A DNA stretch of 64,000 nucleotides from Polymorphospora lycopeni (GTDB lineage Bacteria; Actinomycetota; Actinomycetes; Mycobacteriales; Micromonosporaceae), in the NCBI RefSeq assembly GCF_042237075.1, contig NZ_JBCGDC010000013.1:1-64000 (forward strand), in the 5' to 3' direction. A model generated the notes under the pieces. The model saw nothing but the letters and a program-made list of their open reading frames with translations, did no database searches and was not told where the DNA came from. Positions 33,788 through 42,200 of the stretch are shown one piece after another; position 1 is the stretch's first letter; every line of letters starts with the position of its first letter. The translations under genes were made by a program, and so were the position numbers.

Positions 33788-35086
33788 ATGAGAAGAACCT
33801 TGGGCAGACGCACCGCCCTGCGTTCGCTGGCGGGAGCCCTCGTCGCCGCGCTGGCGATCAGCGTCGGGGCGTGCACCGGCGACGACTCGAGCGGGCCGAG
33901 CGTCGCCGAGGCCGGCCCCAACGGCATCGACGACGGCAGCGAACTCACCCTGTGGACCCGCGCCCCGCTGGAGAAGCAGGCGAAGCTCCTCGTCGACGCC
34001 TACAACGCCAGCCACCAGAACAAGGTCAAGCTGACCGTCGTCCCCAACGACGACTACGTCGCCAAGGTCGGCGCCGCGGCCGGCTCGGACAGCCTCCCGG
34101 ACCTCTTCGCCGCCGACATCGTCTACGTGCCGAACTGGGTCAACCAGGGACTGTTCCAGGACCTCAGCGCCAACGTCGGCGGCCTCGGCTTCAAGGACTC
34201 CATCAACAAGGGACACCTCGCCGCCGGCACCCTCGACGGCAAGGAGCACGTGCTCCCCTTCGTCCTGGACCTGTCGATGCTGTTCTGGAACAAGCAACTC
34301 TTCCGCGACGCCGGCCTCGACCCGGAGAAGGCCCCGGCCAACCTCACCGAGTACGCCGCCGCCGCCAAGGCCGTGCAGGCACTGAAAAGGGAGGGCGTCT
34401 ACGGCACGGCCGCCGGCCTGAACTGCGGCGGGTGCCTCGTCTTCACCTGGTTCCCCGCCATCTGGGCCGACGGCGGTGAGGTACTCAGCGACGACGGCAC
34501 CGAGGCCAAGCTCGCCGACGACACCGCCCAGAAGGTCTACAGCACCTGGCAGGACCTGTGGAAGTCCGGCGCCGTGCTGCCCGCCTCGGCGGGCGAGACC
34601 GGTCCGACCTGGACCGCCGCGTTCACCGAGGGCAACGTCGGCCTGATGCTCTACCCGGCGACGCTGCTGTCCTCGACGCCGTTCGACGTCGGTGTCGCCG
34701 GCATCCCCGGCCCCAGCGGCGGCGCCTCCACCTTCGTCGGCGGCGACGGCATCGGCGTCTCCAAGGACTCCAAGAAGGCGGCCCAGGCCTGGAACTTCCT
34801 GAGCTGGATGATGTCCGAGGAGGCCCAGGTCGAGGTGCTGGCGAAGAACAAGGACGTGGTGTCGCGCTCCGACCTCGCCAACAACAAGTACGCCGCCGAG
34901 GACCCGCGGCTGGTCACCATCAACGAGGTGGCCGGCAAGGGCGACACCCCCGTCGCGCTGAACTTCCAGCAGGCGTTCAACGCCCCGAACAGCCCGTGGC
35001 TGACCCTCGTACGCAACCAGGTGCTCAACGGCAGCGGCAACCTCCAGCAGGACAACGGCGAGATCACCGCCGTGCTCAAACAGTAG
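33788..35086 (+). CDS. Sugar ABC transporter substrate-binding lipoprotein (arabinoside importer)
   Basis: The 432-residue family 1 binding protein starts at ATG 33788 with AGGAGAGG upstream; the frame open to 33602 is not needed. The start region MRRTLGRRTALRSLAGALVA carries a double-Arg and a hydrophobic core, then the lipobox VGAC. The mature part begins ELTLWTRAPLEKQAKLLVDA and shows DLSMLFWNKQLFRDAGLDPE, typical for oligosaccharide binders. The promoter overlaps a LacI operator. A sequence gap lies directly after the stop. Confidence 0.9.
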   Translation: MRRTLGRRTALRSLAGALVAALAISVGACTGDDSSGPSVAEAGPNGIDDGSELTLWTRAPLEKQAKLLVDAYNASHQNKVKLTVVPNDDYVAKVGAAAGSDSLPDLFAADIVYVPNWVNQGLFQDLSANVGGLGFKDSINKGHLAAGTLDGKEHVLPFVLDLSMLFWNKQLFRDAGLDPEKAPANLTEYAAAAKAVQALKREGVYGTAAGLNCGGCLVFTWFPAIWADGGEVLSDDGTEAKLADDTAQKVYSTWQDLWKSGAVLPASAGETGPTWTAAFTEGNVGLMLYPATLLSSTPFDVGVAGIPGPSGGASTFVGGDGIGVSKDSKKAAQAWNFLSWMMSEEAQVEVLAKNKDVVSRSDLANNKYAAEDPRLVTINEVAGKGDTPVALNFQQAFNAPNSPWLTLVRNQVLNGSGNLQQDNGEITAVLKQ

Positions 35087-35114
35087 GTGCGCGTCGCGGG
35101 GGGGGGGGCGGCGG

Positions 35115-35224
35115 NNNNNNNNNNNNNNNNNNNNNNNNNNNNNNNNNNNNNNNNNNNNNNNNNNNNNNNNNNNNNNNNNNNNNNNNNNNNNNNNNNNNNN
35201 NNNNNNNNNNNNNNNNNNNNNNNN
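35115..35224. other. Assembly gap of 110 N between binding-protein and permease genes
   Basis: As at the lutA gap, a long G run (about 35099-35108) precedes the N run. It is intergenic: the binding-protein gene ends at 35086 and permease 1 starts at 35302. No shared sequence is visible on the two sides, so missing length is unknown; a hairpin is likely. Confidence 0.95.
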
Positions 35225-35301
35225 GCCGGCCGGCCAGCGCCCACGGCCGACCCGACCCGCGACCCGCCACCGACCTGCCGGCCGACCAACGAGAGGTTCC
35301 G

Positions 35302-36219
35302 ATGAAAGTCGACGCGCCGTCCCACCCGCCCGTGGCGGCGCCGCGGGGGCGAGCGCGTCCCCGCGGCCGCCGGGCCCTGCTCGGCTGGCTCTACGCGACA
35401 CCGACCACGCTGTTCGTGGTGGCGCTGTTCGTCGTCCCGCTGCTGCTCGTGGTCAGGATGTCGCTGTCGAGGTGGCCGCTGCTCACCGGCGACCAGGGCA
35501 TCAACGCCCCCGACAACTTCGTGAAGGCGATCAACCACCGCTTCTTCACCGACTCGGTGGTGTTCACCGTCAAATACACGGTGCTCGCGACCGTACTGCT
35601 CCTGGCGCTCGGTCTGGGGCTGGCCCTGCTCGTGCAGGAGTCGAGCCGATGGAACAACCTGCTCCGGGCGTCGTTCCTGATCCCCAGCGCCCTGGGCCTG
35701 GCCTCGGCGTCCCTGCTGTTCTACGTCCTCTACTCGCCGTACGCGAGTCCGCTGGCGCCGGTGATGGACAGCCTGGGCATCACCTTCCTCGGCTCACCCA
35801 ACGCCGCCCTGTTCTCGACGATCTTCCTCATCGTGTGGCGCTACGCCGGCTTCTACATGGTGCTCATGCTCGTCGGCCTGCAGGGCATCCCGGCCGAGGT
35901 GTACGAGGCCGCCCGCTCCGACGGCGCCACCCGGTGGCAGATCTTCCGCAAGATCACCCTGCCGCTGCTGCGCCCGACGCTCGCCCTGACCACCGTGCTC
36001 TGCGTGACCGGCTCCCTGCTCGCCTTCGAGCAGTTCTACATCCTCACCAAGGGCGGCCCGGACAACAGCACGATCACCGTCGTCCAGCTCATCTACATGG
36101 TGGCCTTCCAGGGGCAGAACGACCTCGGGGTGGCGGCGGCGCTGTCGGTCATCGTGCTCCTGGCCCTGATCCTCATCAACGCGCTGCAGATGCGCGCCTT
36201 CCGGTCCGAGGAGAGCTGA
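35302..36219 (+). CDS. Arabinoside ABC transporter permease 1
   Basis: The 305-residue permease has a basic N-terminus, six hydrophobic segments and the EAA loop EVYEAARSDGATRWQIFRKI followed by TLPLLRP. GAGAGG precedes ATG 35302 by six bases. Longer upstream frames cross the N gap and are meaningless. It lies four bases before permease 2. As in the other importer, no ATPase is encoded. Confidence 0.88.
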   Translation: MKVDAPSHPPVAAPRGRARPRGRRALLGWLYATPTTLFVVALFVVPLLLVVRMSLSRWPLLTGDQGINAPDNFVKAINHRFFTDSVVFTVKYTVLATVLLLALGLGLALLVQESSRWNNLLRASFLIPSALGLASASLLFYVLYSPYASPLAPVMDSLGITFLGSPNAALFSTIFLIVWRYAGFYMVLMLVGLQGIPAEVYEAARSDGATRWQIFRKITLPLLRPTLALTTVLCVTGSLLAFEQFYILTKGGPDNSTITVVQLIYMVAFQGQNDLGVAAALSVIVLLALILINALQMRAFRSEES

Positions 36220-36223
36220 GCCG

Positions 36224-37147
36224 ATGGCCGTGGTTTCCGATTCCACCTCGACGACCACCGCCGGCGGGCCACCGCCGGCCCCGGCGCCGGCCGGTCGGCC
36301 CCGGCGGGCCGGGTCGTCCGGTGTCACCATCGCCGGAATCGCCTTCCGGACCCCGTACTGGGTGCTGACCGGCGCGGTCGGACTGATCTTCCTGGCCCCG
36401 CTGCTGTGGACGGCGGTCGCCTCGGTCTCGCCGCAGGCCGGCACGAACCAGGTCGACGGCTGGGGCTTCGGCAACTACGTCACCCTGGCCAACTACCAGG
36501 CCGGCGTCTGGCGCTACCTGGCGAACTCGACCTTCGTCTCGCTGCTCACCGTCGCCCTCACGCTGCTGATCTCCCTGCTCGGCGGCTACGCGTTCGCGCG
36601 GTTCCGCTTTCCCGGCCGCAACATCCTCTTCCTGCTCACCCTCGCGATCCTCATGGTCCCGTACGCGACCCTGCTGATCCCGCTCTACGTGCTGCTCAAC
36701 GAGGTCGGACTGGAGAACTCGCTGGTCGGCGTGGCGCTCGTGCTCACCATGTTCCAGCTGCCGTTCTCCACCTTCCTGATGCGGATCTCCTTCGAGGCGG
36801 TGCCCCGCGAACTCGACGAGGCGGCGCTGGTCGACGGCTGCTCCTCGTTCAGCGCCCTGTGGCGGGTGCTGCTGCCGGCGGTGAAGCCGGGCCTGATCAC
36901 CGTCGGGCTGTTCGCCTTCCTCGCCGCCTGGAACGACTTCATGGCGCCGCTGATCCTCATCAACGACACCGAACGCATGACCCTGCCGCTCGCCGTGTCC
37001 AACCTGCGCGGCCAGGTCCAGGGCGTCGTCGACTACGGGGCGACCGAGGCGGGCGTCGTCGTCCTCGCCCTGCCGTGCATCGTCCTGTTCCTGCTGCTCC
37101 AACGACACTATGTGCGCGGCTTCATGTCCGGCGCCCTGAAGGGATGA
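36224..37147 (+). CDS. Arabinoside ABC transporter permease 2
   Basis: The 307-residue MalG-type permease has a Pro/Ala-rich N-terminal tail, six membrane segments and the EAA loop ELDEAALVDGCSSFSALWRV. Start ATG 36224 follows GAGGAGAGC near the end of permease 1. Its stop overlaps the ATG of the GH127 gene (ATGA at 37144-37147), tying transport to intracellular cleavage. Confidence 0.9.
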   Translation: MAVVSDSTSTTTAGGPPPAPAPAGRPRRAGSSGVTIAGIAFRTPYWVLTGAVGLIFLAPLLWTAVASVSPQAGTNQVDGWGFGNYVTLANYQAGVWRYLANSTFVSLLTVALTLLISLLGGYAFARFRFPGRNILFLLTLAILMVPYATLLIPLYVLLNEVGLENSLVGVALVLTMFQLPFSTFLMRISFEAVPRELDEAALVDGCSSFSALWRVLLPAVKPGLITVGLFAFLAAWNDFMAPLILINDTERMTLPLAVSNLRGQVQGVVDYGATEAGVVVLALPCIVLFLLLQRHYVRGFMSGALKG

Positions 37148-39066
37148 CGATGACCGGCACCGCACCCACGGCCGCGCCCGTCCTGCCGAACCGTGGCCGG
37201 TTCCGGCCGCTCGGGCTGGCGGAAGTCCGGATCACCGGCGGCTTCTGGGCCGAGCGTCAGTCGGTCAACGCCACCGCGACCCTGGGGCACATCGAGCACT
37301 GGCTCGAGCGGGAGGGCTGGATCCGCAACTTCGACCTGGCCGCGCGCGGCGATCTCGGCCACGGCCGCCGGGGACGCGAGTTCTCCGACTCGGAGGTCTA
37401 CAAGTTCCTCGAGGCGATGGCCTGGGAGATCGGCCGTGGCGGCGACGCGGGTCTCGAGTCGAGGTTCCGCGCCGTGGTGCGGCGGGTGGCGGCGGCGCAG
37501 GAGCCCGACGGTTACCTGAACACCAAGTTCGGCCGCCGCGGGCAGGAACCGCGCTGGTCCGACCTGGAATGGGGCCACGAGCTGTACTGCGTCGGTCATC
37601 TTCTGCAGGCCGCGGTCGCCCGGGCCCGGACCCGGCCGGGCGCCGACGACGGGCTGCTCGAGGTGGCCCGCCGGGCCGCCGACAACGTGTGCGAGACGTT
37701 CGGGCCGGCCGGCATCGACGGCCTGTGCGGACATCCCGAGATCGAGACCGCGCTGGTCGAGTTCGCCCGCACCACCGGCGACGACCGCTACCTCGCCCAG
37801 GCCGCTCTCTTCGTCGACCGCCGGGGCCACGGCCGGCTCAGCGACATCGAGTTCGGCCGGGAGTACTTCCAGGACGAGATCCCGGTCCGGCGGGCGACCG
37901 TTCTACGTGGACATGCCGTACGGGCGAACTACCTCGCCGCCGGCGCCGTCGACATCGCCGTCGAGCTGAAGGACGCCGCCCTGCTGGACGCCGTACGCGA
38001 CCAGTGGCGCAGCACCGTGGCCCGGCGCACGTACGTGACCGGCGGGCAGGGCTCCCGGCACCAGGACGAGGCGTTCGGCGGTGACTGGGTGCTGCCGCCC
38101 GACCGGGCCTACTCCGAGACCTGCGCCGGCATCGGCTCGGTGATGTTCGCGTGGCGGCTGCTGCTCGCCGACGGTGATCCCCGCTACGCCGACCTGATCG
38201 AGCGGACCCTGTTCAACGTGGTGTCGACGTCGCCGTCGGCGGACGGCCGGAGCTTCTTCTACACCAACACCCTGCACCGCCGGGAACTCGGCACGGAGCC
38301 CGACGCCGACCGGCCCAGCCTGCGGGCGGCGGCGTCGCTGCGGGCGCCGTGGTTCGAGGTCTCCTGCTGCCCGACCAACGTCGCGCGCACCCTGGCCAGT
38401 CTGACGTCGTACGTCGCGACGGCCGACGACGAGGGGCTGCAGCTCCACCAGTACGTGCCCGGCACCGTCGCGTACCGCCTCGCCGACGGGCGGGAGCCGC
38501 GGGTGACGGTGGCGACCGGCTATCCCCACGACGGGCGGATCCGGGTGCGGATCGACAGCGACGACGACCGCCCCTGGGCGCTGTCGATGCGGGTGCCGGG
38601 GTGGGCGGTGCGGGGCGCGACGGTGACCGTGGACGGGCGGACCCGGCCGGTCGGCCCGGGGGTGGTCACCGAGCGACGGGTGTGGCGGCGCGGCGAAGAG
38701 GTCGTCCTGTCCCTGCCGGTGGCGCCCCGGTTCACCTACCCGGACGCCCGCGTCGACGCGGTCCGGGGCTGTGTCGCGGTGGAGCAGGGGCCGCTGGTGC
38801 TTGCCCTGGAGTCGGTGGACGTCGCGGGCGTCGACACGGTCGACGACCTGTACGTCGACACCGGTCACCCGCCCCGCCTGGTCGACGGTCGGGTGACCGT
38901 GCGCTGCCGGCCCGTCCACCAACGCGACCTGGACTGGCCCTACCACGCCGACCCCGCGCCGGCGCCGGCGGACGCGGAACCCGACGAGGTGCCGCTGGTC
39001 GAATACCACGCCTGGGCCAACCGTGGCCCCTCGACGATGCGGGTCTGGCTGCCGACCGCCGGGTGA
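37144..39066 (+). CDS. GH127 beta-L-arabinofuranosidase
   Basis: The 640-residue protein has the (alpha/alpha)6 barrel and beta domain of GH127. It keeps the zinc and catalytic set known from HypBA1: Glu325 and Cys327 in YSETCAGIG and Cys408-Cys409 in FEVSCCPTN, of which the first Cys of the pair is the expected nucleophile. WGHELYCVGHLLQAA and EYHAWANRGP are further signatures. There is no signal peptide, so it acts on imported beta-L-arabino-oligosaccharides such as those of plant hydroxyproline-rich glycoproteins. ATG 37144 overlaps the permease stop; ATG 37150 is an alternative. Confidence 0.92.
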   Translation: MTMTGTAPTAAPVLPNRGRFRPLGLAEVRITGGFWAERQSVNATATLGHIEHWLEREGWIRNFDLAARGDLGHGRRGREFSDSEVYKFLEAMAWEIGRGGDAGLESRFRAVVRRVAAAQEPDGYLNTKFGRRGQEPRWSDLEWGHELYCVGHLLQAAVARARTRPGADDGLLEVARRAADNVCETFGPAGIDGLCGHPEIETALVEFARTTGDDRYLAQAALFVDRRGHGRLSDIEFGREYFQDEIPVRRATVLRGHAVRANYLAAGAVDIAVELKDAALLDAVRDQWRSTVARRTYVTGGQGSRHQDEAFGGDWVLPPDRAYSETCAGIGSVMFAWRLLLADGDPRYADLIERTLFNVVSTSPSADGRSFFYTNTLHRRELGTEPDADRPSLRAAASLRAPWFEVSCCPTNVARTLASLTSYVATADDEGLQLHQYVPGTVAYRLADGREPRVTVATGYPHDGRIRVRIDSDDDRPWALSMRVPGWAVRGATVTVDGRTRPVGPGVVTERRVWRRGEEVVLSLPVAPRFTYPDARVDAVRGCVAVEQGPLVLALESVDVAGVDTVDDLYVDTGHPPRLVDGRVTVRCRPVHQRDLDWPYHADPAPAPADAEPDEVPLVEYHAWANRGPSTMRVWLPTAG

Positions 39067-39070
39067 CCGC

Positions 39071-39100
39071 CGGTGGCCCCTGGTGCGGTCCGGGCCACCG
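39071..39100 (+). terminator. Hairpin after the GH127 gene
   Basis: Nine-base arms CGGTGGCCC (39071-39079) and GGGCCACCG (39092-39100) with a 12-base loop. It begins five bases after the GH127 stop and ends just before the next operator. Confidence 0.65.
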
Positions 39101-39104
39101 CCGA

Positions 39105-39119
39105 ATGTTAGCGCTAACG
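39105..39119. promoter_or_regulatory. Perfect LacI-type operator before the large hydrolase gene
   Basis: ATGTTAGCGCTAACG contains the perfect 12-base palindrome GTTAGCGCTAAC (39107-39118), the best copy of the three in this regulon. It lies 103 bases before the ATG of the 1579-residue secreted hydrolase. No clear -35/-10 pair was found around it. Confidence 0.85.
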
Positions 39120-39221
39120 CGCCTCCCGTCATCCACACATCACATGCCGCTCGGACCACCGCCAAGGTGCGGCGCTGGTGGCACCGCAAACGCCCGCCGC
39201 ACCGGTACAGGAAGGAAGAAC

Positions 39222-42200
39222 ATGAGCCGTAGACGCGTGAGAAGGGTGCCCCTGTGGGTCGCCCTGGCCGCGCTGGTCGTGGGAGGAGGGGTCGGCGTGT
39301 CGTCTCCGGCGCACGCCGCCAGCCCGATCCTCCCCGGCAACGAGGGTGATGTCGGTGTCTACACCAACGGACAGAACCACGTCATGGAGATCGGCGATCC
39401 CACCTACAGCAACGCCGGGGACGTCGCCAACCAGCTGCGGCCCGGTGTGCCGTTCACCGCGGCCAACATGCACCAGTCGATCTTCGAGAAGGATCTCGCC
39501 GCCGGCGGCACCGACTACTACCTCGACCGCGTTCTCGGCGTCCACGGAACCCTCGGGTCGGCGGTGCTGATGACCCGGGGCCGCACCCTCTACATGCGCG
39601 GCGCGAGCAACAACAACTTCACCACGATGGGCTTCGCCGGCAGTGCCTACGTCGGCGGCCCGAACAACCTCGGCAACCTCTACACCGTCACGGTGCCCGG
39701 CCAGACCGTCGCCGAGGTCAACGCCAACCGGTTCAACGCGCCGAGCCACGCCAGGAGCCGGTACACGATCGGCGGCACCGGCGTCACCGCCGACCTGACC
39801 AAGTTCATCACCTACGACAACGTCGCGGTCACCGCCATCGACTTCACCAACCCCGGCGGCGCCCCGGCCACCTTCACCGTCCGGGCCGCCTCGCCGCTGG
39901 CGACCCAGGCCGGCGCGGGTCCGGCCGAGCTGACCGGCACCCGCACCATCACCAGCGGCTCCAACAACGGCACCATCGACACCCCGTGGGACACGATCCG
40001 GGTCGACCTGACCGGTGCCGGGTTCACCCGTACCGGCGCCAACCTCGACCGCGAGGTCACCGTGCCCGCCGGTGGCACGGTGTCGCTGGCGGTCGTCGGC
40101 GCCGTCTCCTCGGCGACGCTGCCGCAGACGGTCGAGAGCTACCGGCAGTACGCCGAGATGGCCCCGGGGCAGGCTGTCCGCACCGGCATCACCGAGTTCA
40201 ACCGCCGCTGGGCGCAGGACGTGCCGTACATCGACGTCCCCGACCCCGCGCTGGAGAAGGCGATCGTCTACCGCTGGTGGGGCGAGCGGTACAACTCGCT
40301 GGACGCGAACGCGTCCGGCCACGTCTACCAGTATCCGACGACGATCGAGGGGGTGAACCTCTACCAGAACGCCGTCGCGCTGACCCAGCCGATGCACCTG
40401 CAGGACACCAAGTGGCTGCGCACGCCCTACCTGCCGTACGGGCAGATCCTGAACATCGGCGAGTTGTCCGGCTCCTCGGCGTTCCTCGATAGCCCGGGGC
40501 ACACCAGCTGGAACAACCACTACTCGCAGTACCTCGGCACCGCCGGGCTGGAGGCGTACAACGTGCACGGCGGCGGGCCGGACATCGCCCGCAAGTTCGC
40601 GCACTACTTCGAGGGTGACGGCGTCGGCCAGCTCGAGCACTACGACGGCAACGACGACAAGCTCATCGCCTACTCCAGCAATTACATGCCGGGCAACGAC
40701 TCCGACGCCATCACCTTCGGCTTCCCGCGGGTGAACGGCGGCGCTCCCGGCGCGGCCACGATCGAACGTCCCGAGTCGGCGTACGTGTGGGGTGCGTTCG
40801 AGGCCGCCCGCCAGCTCTACCAGATCTCCGGCGCCGACCAGGCCAAGATCGACGAGATGGGGGCCAGCGCCGACGGCATCCGCGACGCGATCCTGGACCG
40901 GCTGTGGAGCCCCGACATGCGGATGTTCCTGGCCGGCACGTCGCACGGCGCCACCAGCGCGGCCAGCTCCAACGGCCGGCCCAACCCGCTGCCCGCCTCG
41001 GCCCGGGACCTGATCCCGGCCAAGGAGTCGAACCTCTACGACGTCTACGCCGAGAACCTGATCCCGTACGACCAGTGGCAGACGTACGTCGACGGGTTCC
41101 GGTTCCTGACGTACGGCGACAACTTCCCGATCTTCCCGTTCTACACGGCCAACCAGTACGACCGGGCGGCCTACGGGATCGGTGGCTCCAACAACTTCTC
41201 CAACATCAACTTCACGGTGCAGTACCGGGGTGTCCGGTCCGCGCTGCGGCACTACGACCCGGAGCAGAAGTACATCACCCCGCAGTACGCCAAGCGGCTG
41301 CTGGACTGGATGGCGTGGAGCATCTACCCGGGCGGGGACCTGCGGGTCGCGAACCAGGCCGAGTACTACTCGAACTGGAACCCGACCACCAGGAGCTTCG
41401 GCCGAAACAACCCGAACCACATCATGCTCGGCAACATGAACTACATCTTCGTCGAGGACATGGCCGGCATCCAGCCGCGTTCCGACGACAAGATCGAGCT
41501 GTGGCCGATCGAGTTCGGGTACGAGCACTTCATGGTCAACAACCTGCGCTACCACGGGCAGGACGTCACGATCGTCTGGGACCCCGACGGCAGCGAGTAC
41601 GGCCTCGGCGCCGGCTACAGCCTGTTCGTCAACGGCGCGAAGAAGGTCAGCACCGACAAGCTCGGCAAGCTCACCTACGACCCGAACACCAACCAGGTCC
41701 AGGTCGCCGACGGCCTGACCGTCACCTTCACCGCGCCGACCGGAAGCAGCTTCCCGGCCGCCGTGGACACCCCGATCGAGGACGAGCGGGTCGTGGCGTA
41801 CCTGCGCACGGCCGGCATCGACCTCACCGAGGACGCGCCGAACCTGGCGACCGGCGCCGGCCTCAGCTCGTCGTACACCCAGCAGGGGGTGCGGCCCACG
41901 CCGTGGCGGCAGTTCCACACGCCCGGCTGGAGCAGCACCGCGATGAACCACACGCCGGGCGCCATCAAGGAGACCGAGCGGCCGGTGTCCCTGTCGGCGG
42001 TGACCGACGGTGTCACCGCCAACGAGCCCTACTGGGGCAACTACGGCGCCACCGAACGCAACGGCTACATCGAACTCGACCTCGGATCGGCGAAGTCCTT
42101 CGACAACGTCAAGGCGTTCTTCGTCAGCGACCGCCAGGCCGGCGGCTACCGTGAACCCGCCCGCTGGTGGGTCCAGGTGCCCGACGGCAACGGCGGCTGG

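Noticed and set aside
38349..39221. Extending the large hydrolase start upstream through the GH127 gene
   Set aside because: The signal peptide begins at ATG 39222 after a good ribosome site; upstream sequence is antisense-like and crosses a terminator and an operator.
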